DNA of 64,000 nt from Methylobacterium sp. J-070 (GTDB lineage Bacteria; Pseudomonadota; Alphaproteobacteria; Rhizobiales; Beijerinckiaceae). Position numbers and translations under genes: made by a program. The stretch spans positions 186,001 through 250,000 of the forward strand of contig NZ_JAKSXX010000123.1 in NCBI RefSeq assembly GCF_022829385.1, given 5' to 3'. Below, piece by piece: positions 1 through 7,706 of the stretch. The notes below the pieces were generated by a model. That model was not told where the DNA came from, did no database searches, and worked only from the letters and a program-made list of their open reading frames with translations. Each line of letters starts with the position of its first letter. The stretch's first letter is position 1.

Positions 1-2
1 CG

Positions 3-155
3 GCCGTCGCCATCGCTCTTAGAGTGCGGCAGCAAGCCAACGTCATGGCCTTCGGAGACACCTTCTTCCTGCTTGGCGCCGCTCTCGTCGTGGCGCTCCT
101 AGCAAGCCTTCTCCTCAGAAAACCCGATCACCTCGATGCAGGCGGCGCACATTGA
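3..155 (+). CDS. C-terminal end of a DHA2-type MFS efflux permease (partial)
   Basis: The third plus-strand frame is open from the window edge to a TGA at 153-155 and encodes about 50 residues. They contain one hydrophobic segment (FFLLGAALVVALLASLLL) followed by a short polar tail with RKPDHLD. This pattern matches the last transmembrane helix and cytoplasmic tail of EmrB-type 14-helix drug:proton antiporters. The start lies outside the window. The quinone reductase gene begins 73 bp downstream on the same strand, so the two could be co-transcribed. The family call rests only on this tail. Confidence 0.6.
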   Translation, partial: AVAIALRVRQQANVMAFGDTFFLLGAALVVALLASLLLRKPDHLDAGGAH

Positions 156-228
156 GCCTGTCTCACCCCGTCCCACCCTGGCTAGCCCGAAGCACGCTCC
201 GCGCAAAAACAAACTAAGGAGACACGTC

Positions 229-1215
229 ATGACGATACCGGTTTTCGCCCAGGCTCAAGAGACCAGCCATGCGTCGCATCTGATGAAGGCGTGCCGTGTC
301 CACGAATTCGGGCCGCCAAGCGTCATAACCCTGGAGGACGTTCCTCGTCCTGAACCGGGCGAGGGCGAGGTCCTCGTGAAGGTTCATGCAGCGGGGGTCG
401 GGCCATGGGATGCCTGGATCCGGGCCGGGCGGAGCTTGCTGCCACAGCCTTTGCCGCTGACACTCGGCTCCGACGTGTCGGGTACCGTTGCGGCGCTGGG
501 CTCGGGCGTTTCCAAGTTCAGTCCGGGCGATGCGGTCTTTGGCGTCCCTAACAAGCGCTTCACGGACGGTTACGCCGAGTACGCCATCGCGTCGGCGGCC
601 ATGCTCGCGATAAAGCCCGACCGCCTCGCGCATGTGGATGCCGCGTCCTTGCCGGTTGTCGCTGTGACGGCGTGGCAAGCACTCTTCGATCAGGCTCATG
701 TCAGCAACGGCCGAACGGTCCTGATCCTGGGCGCTGCCGGCAATGTCGGAACCTACGCCGTGCAATTCGCCCGTGCGGCAGGCGCCCGAGTGATCGCTGC
801 GGCGAGCACTGCCGATCACGCTTACCTGCGCAGCATGGGTGCGAGTGACGTCGTCGACGCCCGCGCGGGGCACTTCGAGGACAGGATAAAGTCCGTCGAT
901 GCGGTCATCGACCTTGTCGGAGGAGAGATCCAGGCACGGTCATTCTCGATTATCAAGCCGGGCGGGACGCTGGTCTCCGCCGTATCGAGGCCTGACCCTG
1001 CGTTGGCCGCTGCACACGATGTTAAGGCTAAGTTCTTCTTCGTGGACGTGACCACGGAACTCCTGGGTCAGATCGCAGCCGAGGTCGTCGCTGGTCGTAT
1101 CGTAACGCAGATTGGCGCGATCCTTCCGCTGGCCGGCGCGCGCACGGCGCATGAGATCCTGGAAGGATCTCACCCCCGTCTTCGAGGAAAGATCGTTCTG
1201 CGGGTTGTAACCTGA
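229..1215 (+). CDS. NADPH:quinone reductase / zinc-type alcohol dehydrogenase-like protein
   Basis: The protein has 328 residues and belongs to the medium-chain dehydrogenase/reductase superfamily. The N-terminal GroES-like domain contains GEGEVLVKVHAAGVGPWD and LGSDVSGTVAALG. The Rossmann domain carries GAAGNVGTYAVQFARAAGA, the NADPH-binding loop. Catalytic zinc ligands are absent, as in zeta-crystallin/quinone oxidoreductases that reduce quinones or enones in the cytoplasm. The ATG at 229 was chosen because AAGGAG lies 8 bases ahead and the family fold starts about 23 residues later. An in-frame ATG at 136 overlaps the upstream MFS gene and would add 31 non-family residues. The enzyme follows an efflux permease, which suggests a shared detoxification role. 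Confidence 0.85.
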   Translation: MTIPVFAQAQETSHASHLMKACRVHEFGPPSVITLEDVPRPEPGEGEVLVKVHAAGVGPWDAWIRAGRSLLPQPLPLTLGSDVSGTVAALGSGVSKFSPGDAVFGVPNKRFTDGYAEYAIASAAMLAIKPDRLAHVDAASLPVVAVTAWQALFDQAHVSNGRTVLILGAAGNVGTYAVQFARAAGARVIAAASTADHAYLRSMGASDVVDARAGHFEDRIKSVDAVIDLVGGEIQARSFSIIKPGGTLVSAVSRPDPALAAAHDVKAKFFFVDVTTELLGQIAAEVVAGRIVTQIGAILPLAGARTAHEILEGSHPRLRGKIVLRVVT

Positions 1216-1243
1216 TCCATCTGCCTCTCACCAAGCTGGGCGG

Positions 1244-1270
1244 GTGTCGCAAAATCTTTTCTTGCGACAC
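1244..1270. terminator. Hairpin after the quinone reductase gene
   Basis: Perfect 9-bp arms GTGTCGCAA (1244-1252) and TTGCGACAC (1262-1270) flank a 9-base A/T-rich loop, 29 bp after the stop codon. The position suits a transcription terminator, but no T-run follows. A recombination or protein-binding site is an alternative. Confidence 0.4.
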
Positions 1271-1861
1271 AAGGGGAGGGTGTTGCCTCAGTAGAACTTT
1301 ATCAGTCAACGTTGGCTCTGAGGATGCCACCTCTTCCGTCTAAGCGTCACGGTATCAATGGGCGCAGAGTTCAATGCTCGGGTGAGATTGCGCCTACCCT
1401 GCAATGGGCGGTGCCAGTTCGCCCAACCTTGTCCGAACTCATCCCGCCATTCCCCCGAGTGGGGGGCTTATTACACTGCCGTTCAGCGGTGGGGAACCGA
1501 GCGCGTTGGCTAAGAAGCCGCGACGCGAAGATTGAGGCCGGCATCTTCCTCGCCGCGCTGAGCCCAGGCTGGTGTTTTCGCACCTACTGCAGCACTTGAT
1601 ACCCTACCGCCCCGGCATCTCTCTGCGTGGCCCTGAGCAACGCGGGATCGCTATCGCAGGAGTCGTATGAAGTAACTTTGGGCGCCAAGCGGGGATAGCA
1701 GGTAGGCCACCGAGTGAGTCCGGTGAGGCCTCCGACGCCTGCGCTTGCGCCGAGCCCTCAGCGCTTTGGCGCCGCCTTCGCGACCGTCCCCAGACCGATG
1801 TCCGGAAGAGCCTCGGGACCCTTGCCCGCAAGCATCCGATAGGCCATTGTGGTGGTACACA
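1271..1861. other. Stretch without a convincing gene
   Basis: Short ORFs occur on both strands but none has a plausible ribosome-binding site, a recognisable motif or consistent third-position GC. The base composition is slightly lower in GC than the flanking genes. With the tRNA-like relic that follows, it looks like decayed island DNA. Confidence 0.5.
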
Positions 1862-1941
1862 CGATTTCAGGCCCGGTGGTCTAAGTCATTGCCTTAAAAC
1901 GTCTTTCTGGAAGGATCGGGGGAATCCCCCCCTCTCCGCCA
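1862..1941 (+). pseudogene. Degenerate tRNA-Ser-like relic ending in CCA
   Basis: The last 25 bases (1917-1941) match the 3' end of a bacterial tRNA-Ser: a GGGGG/CCCCC T-stem, the acceptor strand CCTCTCC, a G discriminator and a templated CCA. The T-loop is reduced to AAT, so the usual TTCGAAT has lost its first half. Upstream, GTGGTCTAAG resembles the serine D-loop, but the anticodon stem does not pair and the 5' acceptor strand is missing. It cannot be a functional tRNA. A 3' tRNA end of this kind is typical of a scar left at an integration site. The identification is by eye. Confidence 0.45.
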
Positions 1942-2149
1942 ATTACCGTTGATTTTTAAGCGTTTTTCGCAAAATTCGGCCTGCTGCCCCACCATTGACC
2001 CCACCAGCAAGCTTGGCTCGCACACGCAGTTTGCGCACCGCAGGGACCTGCGGCAGCTCCGATACCACGGACCAGCGGTCGATATAGAGAGTCGGCATTT
2101 CGACCAGTCGGCCCAAGCCTCAGCGGCACGCCAGATCTGAAGGCGTGGC
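1942..2149. other. Spacer between tRNA relic and small ORF
   Basis: No start codon with a ribosome-binding site was found. The minus strand stays open for about 80 codons but shows no recognisable motif. No integrase gene is visible next to the tRNA-like relic. Confidence 0.4.
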
Positions 2150-2419
2150 CTAGCTGCCGAGGTTTGGCGTCGTTTCGGTCAAGCTTTCAACCATCGCAAT
2201 GGCCCGCATACGGCTGTCTCGGCAGGGCAGGGCGGCAAGCGCCGTCGGAAGGCGCTTCAATGGAGGAGATCGATGGTCCCAGCCTCTCCTCGCTTGCTCC
2301 TCAAGGTCCGCAGGCTCCTGTGAGGCAATGTAATCACTTACGTGCAAGCCCAGATCAGCCGAAATCTTTGTCAAAAACTGGAGAGTTGCTAGATCGTCCG
2401 GCGTTATTTTATTTGCCAT
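2150..2419 (-). CDS. Small hypothetical protein next to luxR
   Basis: The product has 89 residues, starting MANKITPDDLATLQFLTKIS. It is mixed-charge and predicted helical in the first half, with no signal peptide or membrane segment. The ATG at 2419 has AGAGGG 6 bases upstream. A further in-frame ATG at 2458 adds 13 residues without a good site. The gene is divergent from the LuxR gene, with 111 bp between the starts. I do not recognise the family. Reality is supported by the ribosome-binding site and the sensible N-terminal composition. Confidence 0.55.
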   Translation of the reverse strand: MANKITPDDLATLQFLTKISADLGLHVSDYIASQEPADLEEQARRGWDHRSPPLKRLPTALAALPCRDSRMRAIAMVESLTETTPNLGS

Positions 2420-2530
2420 TGATCCCTCTTTTGCCGGATAATCTTGAATAAAACTCAAAGCAATAAACGTTGTGTTGACGAATTATCTCTACCATTCTTT
2501 GCTACGAAACCTAGTTTAATTGCATGCCCG

Positions 2531-3268
2531 ATGTCTGACATACGTCAAACCGCCTTCGAAATCGTCGATAGACTTCGATCCGCATCATCGATTTTAAACG
2601 TGTACTTCGAATTGGACGCAAGCAAGAATTATTTTGGATATGATGCGTTCCTGATCACGGGTTTGCCGAATTCACATCAGCAAAACCTCAGCGATTGCAA
2701 GATCATGTCGGGGTGGCCGGCCGAATGGGAGCGTCGCTATCAGGCCCGAAAATTCATCCACATCGATCCGGTCATCAACCAAATCCGACGCACGACCGAT
2801 CCCTTTTTTTGGCAACAGGCGCTCGATGAAACCGGTACCGCGGCGGGCCAGGTCGTCTTCGAGGAAGCCCGAGCCTTCGGACTCAACGCCGGCCTCTGCA
2901 TTCCCTTCCACCAGCTCGATGGGACGGAGGCGGGCGTCAGCTTTGGTGGGGAGCGATTCGGCCCCTCGCGCGATGAGAGTGCCGCGCTGCATCTCGTGGC
3001 CCTTTACGCCATGTCCGCCGCCAAGGCACTCGGCCGGAAGCAGCGGGATCGCGGCGAAAAGCCCAAACACAGAATTCCGCTCAGTCCTCGTGAAATCGAG
3101 TGCCTGAAATGGACGGCCGGCGGGAAGACGGCATGGGAAATATCCGTGATCCTTTCCCTGTCTTCCCGAACGGTCGAGAAATATCTCCATAGCGCTACGC
3201 AAAAGCTTGGTGCTGGAAATCGCACCCAATGCGTCGCGGAAGCGCTCCGGCGTGGCATCATACGGTAA
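2531..3268 (+). CDS. LuxR-family quorum-sensing transcriptional regulator
   Basis: This is a 245-residue LuxR-type protein, the normal length for an acyl-homoserine-lactone receptor. The N-terminal autoinducer-binding domain (about 1-165) carries the usual ligand-pocket residues: W in GWPAEW, Y in RRYQARKF, D in HIDPV and W in FFWQQAL. The C-terminal GerE-type helix-turn-helix (about 180-245) includes LSPREIECLKWTAGGKT and SRTVEKYLHSATQKLGAGNR. The ATG at 2531 was preferred over one at 2444 because family proteins begin MSDI-like; its ribosome-binding site is weak. The acyl-HSL synthase gene follows 90 bp downstream on the same strand, so this is very probably its cognate receptor. Confidence 0.9.
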   Translation: MSDIRQTAFEIVDRLRSASSILNVYFELDASKNYFGYDAFLITGLPNSHQQNLSDCKIMSGWPAEWERRYQARKFIHIDPVINQIRRTTDPFFWQQALDETGTAAGQVVFEEARAFGLNAGLCIPFHQLDGTEAGVSFGGERFGPSRDESAALHLVALYAMSAAKALGRKQRDRGEKPKHRIPLSPREIECLKWTAGGKTAWEISVILSLSSRTVEKYLHSATQKLGAGNRTQCVAEALRRGIIR

Positions 3269-3321
3269 GAATCAACATCGATCGATACCGCAGTTTTACG
3301 ACTGACTGCGCCGGCAAAAAC

Positions 3322-3345
3322 CTGGGAATGTTTAATCGTTCCCAG
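3322..3345. promoter_or_regulatory. Inverted repeat in the luxI leader
   Basis: Perfect 7-bp arms CTGGGAA (3322-3328) and TTCCCAG (3339-3345) are separated by 10 bases and end just before the ribosome-binding site of the acyl-HSL synthase gene. At 24 bp it is close to the size of a lux box. However, it lies 14 bp from the start codon, so it would act as a downstream operator or an mRNA hairpin near the Shine-Dalgarno sequence rather than as a classical activator site. Confidence 0.45.
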
Positions 3346-3358
3346 TGAGGCGCAAGCG

Positions 3359-4018
3359 ATGTTCACACTAGTGACCGGAAACATCGAGAATTACGATAAT
3401 ATTCTTGCCGAAAGAATATACCGCTTTCGGCACGAATTCTTCGTCGAGCATCTCGGATGGGAGGCGTGTCGGAAGCCCGACGGCCGCGAGCGCGACCAAT
3501 TCGACGGTCCAGCCTGCGTCCATGTCGTCGGCCAGGAGGGGGCAGAGATCGTATCCTACGGGCGCCTGCTGCCGACGACCCGGCCACACCTGCTGACCGA
3601 CGTCTACCCGGAGATCCTCCGCGGCGCAGAGGCTCCCACAGGCCCCGCGATCTACGAATGGACACGTCACGGCGTCGCGCCGCGGATGCGGGAGGCGAAG
3701 GGGGCCGGTGTTTTTGCGCGCGCGGCTTTCGGCGTCGTTGCCTGTGCGGCCGAGGTCTTGAACCTGCAGGGCCTGCTCGTCGAGACCCACCCCGTCATCG
3801 TCGACCGCTTGATGGACATGGGGTGGGACATCGAGCCGTTGGCTCTGCCGAGTGACTACGAGGGCGCCCTGCTCCTCCCGATCTTCGCACGACTGACCTC
3901 CCGGACCATCGCCACCGGGCAGGCGGCCTTGGAGGCCATCGGGGGGGCGCGGCTTCACGTGCGGGAAGATGTCCGCCTGGGATCTCCGTCCGCACGGACG
4001 ATGAGCGCAATCCATTAG
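3359..4018 (+). CDS. Acyl-homoserine-lactone synthase (LuxI family)
   Basis: The 219-residue protein makes acyl-homoserine lactones from S-adenosylmethionine and an acylated carrier protein. The conserved LuxI residues are present: R/F in YRFRHEFF, the W of LGWE, an acidic D-x-F-D stretch near 47-50, R in YGRLLPTTRPHLL, and E and R in YEWTRHGV. GAGG lies 8 bases before the ATG. It sits 90 bp after luxR and 25 bp before a 133-residue ORF, giving a luxR-luxI-orf order on one strand. Acyl chain length cannot be read from the sequence. Confidence 0.92.
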   Translation: MFTLVTGNIENYDNILAERIYRFRHEFFVEHLGWEACRKPDGRERDQFDGPACVHVVGQEGAEIVSYGRLLPTTRPHLLTDVYPEILRGAEAPTGPAIYEWTRHGVAPRMREAKGAGVFARAAFGVVACAAEVLNLQGLLVETHPVIVDRLMDMGWDIEPLALPSDYEGALLLPIFARLTSRTIATGQAALEAIGGARLHVREDVRLGSPSARTMSAIH

Positions 4019-4043
4019 TCAGTTCACAGAAGGGGTTGTTCCG

Positions 4044-4445
4044 ATGAGCGTTTCTTCCGCCCCTACCGTCCTGTTCTTCCGCGTCTACCGAGAGATCTCA
4101 CTGCCGCTCTACACCGCACTCGTGGAACAGCTGTGCCACTCGGCCGATCTTCCGTTTCAGCTGGCGACGGTGCTGGAGGACATCGGCCAGGGCTTCATTC
4201 GGCTCGGCGAGACGGTCAACGCGGCGCTCGCACGCCGCGGCCTGCTCGACCGCGAGGTCGACGCTGATCTCACGGTAGAGGCGCGGATCGAAGCCGTGAT
4301 GGCTGACGGCACGCTGAGCGAGTTGATCAAGCGGCTCACTGCCGACGGTCACCGAGACTCGATGCTGACGGAAGAGAGCATCCGGCAGGCGTTTGGCGTC
4401 GGCTTCGTTCTGACGCACGACCTGCCGCTCGCTGGGAGGCTGTAG
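4044..4445 (+). CDS. Hypothetical protein downstream of the acyl-HSL synthase
   Basis: The product has 133 residues, starting MSVSSAPTVLFFRVYREISL. It is predicted mostly helical, acidic in its middle, with no signal peptide or clear membrane segment. GAAGGGG precedes the ATG by about 8 bases and only 25 bp separate it from the luxI stop, so co-transcription is likely. I do not recognise a domain. Position suggests a role linked to AHL production or response, but this is inference from context only. Confidence 0.7.
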   Translation: MSVSSAPTVLFFRVYREISLPLYTALVEQLCHSADLPFQLATVLEDIGQGFIRLGETVNAALARRGLLDREVDADLTVEARIEAVMADGTLSELIKRLTADGHRDSMLTEESIRQAFGVGFVLTHDLPLAGRL

Positions 4446-4513
4446 GCCTGCCGCAGTCCGTTCAGTGGTGGATGGGCCTGGTCCTGATCGAAGCGCCGCG
4501 ATAGCCCGGGTCC

Positions 4514-4789
4514 ATGCTGAAGATGCCCTCGCCGAGTGTTGCAAAGCCGCGTCGGGACATCCGCCCGCGCGTCCTCGCAGCTTTGACGCCCGAACCGGCC
4601 TCCGCAAGCGAACTCGCCGCGCGCGCTGGCCTGCCAGGTCGCGAGCGGACCTTGCATGCGACAAGTGCGCTCCTGCGGCAGGAGGCGGATGCACTCGCAG
4701 CAAGAACTGGGACGGAACCAGCGCCGCGTTGGCAGTTGGCAGCAGTCGGCCGAGCCGCATCACGATCTGACGGCGATCATGGAGCCTGA
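4514..4789 (+). CDS. Small putative winged-helix DNA-binding protein
   Basis: This 91-residue ORF contains TPEPASASELAARAGLPGRE, which looks like helices 1-3 of a winged-helix domain. It is followed by a helix with LLRQEADALAARTG and a possible wing ending PRWQLA. The pattern resembles small MarR/DprA-WH-like proteins. The C-terminal 15 residues are low-complexity and may be frameshifted. No strong ribosome-binding site precedes the ATG. It lies between the quorum-sensing genes and the nuclease cluster on the same strand. It could be a decayed fragment of a longer regulator. Confidence 0.4.
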   Translation: MLKMPSPSVAKPRRDIRPRVLAALTPEPASASELAARAGLPGRERTLHATSALLRQEADALAARTGTEPAPRWQLAAVGRAASRSDGDHGA

Positions 4790-5030
4790 GTCGGTGCCGC
4801 GGACATTCCGCTTCCGATCCAGCCCGATCGTATAAACTGCTAATAGGGCGGCTAGAAAGCGGACGTAGGCGCGGGTTCGCTTCGACGACGAAAATGACCC
4901 ATGGCGCGCATTCGAGAAGTCTGCTTCCGTGCGTCTTCGTCACGAGAAATTCATTCGCGAGCGGCCGCTATCAGCCAATTACTAGGACCTTTCGTCGCTT
5001 TGGAGGCTGGAACCTCTATCGGAGATCGAT
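4790..5030. other. Spacer before the nuclease cluster
   Basis: No supported gene is present. The stretch is less GC-rich than its surroundings. The only recognisable site is GGAG at the right end, 6 bases before the GTG at 5031. Confidence 0.4.
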
Positions 5031-5864
5031 GTGACGAGCTTCAATATCGGTGGCCGCTATACCCGCGATCAAGTTCGCGCAGAGCTCGGGCTGCCGCCGA
5101 TGACTGGCGGGGATTGGGCGACAGGGTATGCGCGGTATCGAAGCGAGATCTTCGTCTTCTGCAACATCGGCATCGCCGGTCGCACCGGCCACGACTATCC
5201 CAACCGGTGGGTTGACGACGCCCTCGACTGATTCGGAAGGATTGGATCAACGCCGAATCAACCAATGATCAAGGCGATGATAATGGGCACGGTCACGACC
5301 CATGTGTTCTGGCGCGGCCGCGACCGAGCGGCGTTCACCTACGCGGGAGTTGGCGTCGTCGATGGCCTGTGGGGCGAGAAGCCAGTCGAGGTGCTCTGGC
5401 GGTTCAAAGCGCCCGGTGCGCAGTCTGATCCGACTGCGTCCACCTTGCCGATATCAGCGGTAGCGGAGCCTGCTTCTCTGGCGTTCCGACATGGGCCAGC
5501 CCCGAGCGTTGGGTTCAAGCAATTCCTGGCCGAGGATGGGGAATGCTGGCTCTATCTAATGGCGCTGGGTGGAGCTGTCGATGCCCTCTTCCCTCACCTT
5601 ACCCCGCGGGCAACCGGACGCACGATCGTGAAAATCGGCATTTCGGGCAATCCACCGCGCCGCGAGCGGGAGCTGAATGTGGGCTTTCCCATAGGTGCGG
5701 ACGCACGGTGGTTGATCCGAGAAACGCGGAAGTTCGACACATCACGGGCTGCGTATGAGGCCGAGGGCATCCTGCTTCAACGCTTGGCCGATGACGGCCG
5801 CTGGCTGAATGGAGAATTCGCCGTTGTGCGAGACCAGGAACTCGCCGGGTTGCTCGGGCCATGA
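5031..5864 (+). pseudogene. GIY-YIG-type (MUG113/T5orf172-like) nuclease gene split by an in-frame TGA
   Basis: One continuous frame runs from a GTG at 5031 (GGAG 6 bases ahead) to the TGA at 5862-5864, broken only by a TGA at 5229-5231. Replacing that TGA by TGG gives an intact 277-residue protein with DDALDWFGRIGS across the break. The N-terminal part (IGGRYTRDQVRAELG) resembles the module fused to HNH or GIY-YIG nucleases. The C-terminal part has WLYLM, VKIGISGNPPRRERELN and YEAEGILLQRL, the order seen in MUG113/T5orf172 domains of the GIY-YIG superfamily. The second piece could restart at the ATG at 5265. The HNH gene overlaps its end by 4 bp, so they form one transcription unit. Whether the stop is a true mutation or is read through cannot be judged from the sequence. 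Confidence 0.7.
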
Positions 5865-6544
5865 CGGAGACGGTGGGGACCGAGTTGGCAGACGCCGCGA
5901 TGATCGCGTCCATTCAAGCCAAGCTGGACCGCCTCACGGAAGCGGTCAATGCCGGTCTGAACCGTACGCGCTGCTTGCGGCGGTGGAGCGAATTTATCCG
6001 CGAGCGCGATGGACACCGGTGCGTCGATTGCCATTCGACCCGGCGCTTGGCGGCACACCATGTCTTCCGCAAGGTGCTGCTGCCGGAAGCCGAGTACCAG
6101 ACAGGTAACGGCATCACGCTCTGTCGGGAGTGTCACCGGGAGGTACATGTCGGCTTTAACGGCCGGCCGGACCTATCCAAACCCCTGGATGCACAAGGTG
6201 GAGAGAAGCTTCCGCTTATCGAGCGCCTCTATTGCATCCTGGATCAGGACGCCGTCGAACGCGGGCTGCTGCTACCCGGGTTCTACGAGCTCGACGAGCA
6301 GGTCTTGGCCAAATTCAAGCTTTTCCAGGGATTTGCCCACGATACTCCATTTCCTGGTCCGCCGGTGCGCCAGGCCTATCTGATATGGGCGCAGGCCAAC
6401 CTCGCGGTACGCCGGGCGCTCGCCGAGGCGAACGGCTTTCCGATGACCGACCAGCCGATCCTGCCCGGTGAGGCCTACGTCGTTTGGGGCAGCGAGACCG
6501 GGCAGCCGTCGGCCGGCATCATCCGTAATCCACGCTGGTACTGA
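5861..6544 (+). CDS. HNH endonuclease
   Basis: The protein has 227 residues with a central HNH nuclease motif (about 40-95): RDGHRCVDCHSTRRL, then AAHHVF, then NGITLCRECHREVH. Two CxxC pairs bind structural zinc, and the HH and terminal N/H residues form the metal-dependent active site. The start ATG overlaps the preceding stop (ATGA), indicating translational coupling with the GIY-YIG-type gene. The C-terminal 110 residues (LLLPGFYELDEQVLAKFKLF onward) match no domain I recognise and may give specificity. Its 3' end overlaps the convergent Vsr-like gene by 26 bp. It is likely part of a defence or mobile locus. Confidence 0.85.
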   Translation: MTETVGTELADAAMIASIQAKLDRLTEAVNAGLNRTRCLRRWSEFIRERDGHRCVDCHSTRRLAAHHVFRKVLLPEAEYQTGNGITLCRECHREVHVGFNGRPDLSKPLDAQGGEKLPLIERLYCILDQDAVERGLLLPGFYELDEQVLAKFKLFQGFAHDTPFPGPPVRQAYLIWAQANLAVRRALAEANGFPMTDQPILPGEAYVVWGSETGQPSAGIIRNPRWY

Positions 6545-6959
6545 GCGGCGGCAGCCCGCGCGTCGAGGCGAGTAGCCGTTGGGCGACGGAAGCCTGATCC
6601 TTCAGCTCGCACTCCCACACCGTCATGACCTGCCAGCCTAGGCCTTCAAGCGCAGCCGCGGCCTGTTGGTCACGTTCGACGTTTCGCACGAGCTTCGCTT
6701 CCCAGAAATCCTGCCGCGTCTTTGGCGTCGTCGCACGCTTGCATCCAGAATGGCGGTGCCAGAAACAACCGTGGACGAACACAGCAAGCCGGTATCGGGG
6801 AAACACAAGGTCGGGTGTCCCGGGAAGATCGCGCCGATTCACCCGGAAGCGCAGGCCCTGCGCGTGAGCCAGCTTCCGTACAGCAAGCTCAGGGGACGTA
6901 TCCCTATTGCGGACCCGCGCCATGAGGGCGCTGCGGTCCTCCGGGCTCCAACGGTCCAT
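6519..6959 (-). CDS. vsr: Very short patch repair endonuclease (Vsr family)
   Basis: The 146-residue protein has the hallmarks of Vsr: the N-terminal RSALMARVRNRDTSPELAVR, GTPDLVFPRYRLAVFVHGC with the catalytic Asp, and FWHRHSGC with the catalytic and zinc-binding His/Cys. These are followed by RQDFWEAKLVRNVERD. Vsr nicks T:G mismatches that arise by deamination of 5-methylcytosine and normally sits beside a C5 cytosine methylase. No methylase gene is visible here. The ATG follows the stop of the upstream gene directly (TAGATG), so the two are coupled. Solitary Vsr-like nucleases also occur in defence clusters. Confidence 0.9.
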   Translation of the reverse strand: MDRWSPEDRSALMARVRNRDTSPELAVRKLAHAQGLRFRVNRRDLPGTPDLVFPRYRLAVFVHGCFWHRHSGCKRATTPKTRQDFWEAKLVRNVERDQQAAAALEGLGWQVMTVWECELKDQASVAQRLLASTRGLPPLSTSVDYG

Positions 6960-7706
6960 CTACTTCGCCGGCATGTCCAAAAAGTCCAACCCAATGCGCG
7001 ACAGGTGCTGCCCCGCCAGTTGCAGGACGCGTGTCGCGTTCAGGCCGCGCAGCTGGTCGACGATAAGGAACATATCAGACTTCAGTGCCCGGTTTGGCGG
7101 CTCACCGTCAGGGACCATGCGTGAAGCCGTGAAAACTGTGTTTGCGCCTTCCGTCCGCACACGCCCCTCGTTTTCCGCAAACAAGATCTCGTACGGCGGT
7201 TGGCCATTATCCCCGACGATCCGAAGGGTCTTCTTCCCGGTAGGCGTCTCCAAGAACACGAACTTGCCCTGCGACGCACTGCTCAGAGCTGCTTCCACGT
7301 TATCGTGGTTCTGAAGTTCGATCACTACGACCGCAGTCATTGGGTGGAGCGCGTGGGACCAGATTTGCTGCTCACTTGGCTTGCGGGCCACGAGATCGCA
7401 GGCGGGCGAGGCCACGACCCACAACTTGGTCCCGTCCATCGTGCTGAAGATTGTGCCCGTGGTGATGTGGGCGCGCCGGAACCGCTCCGTGGACAGGAAG
7501 CTGTTAAGCCGGAACATGACGTTCGGCTTCGTGACGTTCCGCTCGGGTCGCGCCAATTGCTGGGCGCCGGTGAAGAGGGTCTGGGTCCCACGCGCAGGCC
7601 AACCTGCGTCTGGCCAACCGAGCTGGGTGATTTCTTCGGCGAGCGCCGAGCTCGCCAGGGTCAGGAGTTCGGGGTCGGCCGAAAGCTTGCGACGGATCCC
7701 GTCCAC
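6960..7706 (-). CDS. Vsr-linked protein of unknown function, probably 5'-truncated
   Basis: The ORF gives 248 residues from a GTG at 7706 that has no good ribosome-binding site. Coding-like sequence continues in the same frame upstream (SPSLWGAANAGAGTKSPHP) until an in-frame TAA at 7782-7784, so the true N-terminus seems lost. A motif LWVVASPACDLVARKP lies near residues 95-110, and the rest looks like a mixed alpha/beta fold. Proteins of this type sit next to vsr and methylase genes in restriction-like clusters and can carry an N-terminal receiver domain. That domain is absent here and the comparison is from memory. The stop abuts the Vsr start. Confidence 0.55.
   Translation of the reverse strand: MDGIRRKLSADPELLTLASSALAEEITQLGWPDAGWPARGTQTLFTGAQQLARPERNVTKPNVMFRLNSFLSTERFRRAHITTGTIFSTMDGTKLWVVASPACDLVARKPSEQQIWSHALHPMTAVVVIELQNHDNVEAALSSASQGKFVFLETPTGKKTLRIVGDNGQPPYEILFAENEGRVRTEGANTVFTASRMVPDGEPPNRALKSDMFLIVDQLRGLNATRVLQLAGQHLSRIGLDFLDMPAK

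Noticed and set aside
1312..1860. Short ORFs on both strands in the stretch after the quinone reductase
   Set aside because: No ribosome-binding sites, no motifs and mutually overlapping frames.
4098..4943. 281-codon minus-strand ORF opposite the luxI partner gene
   Set aside because: It is antisense to the coupled ORF at 4044-4445, and its residues are low-complexity Arg/Ala without motifs.
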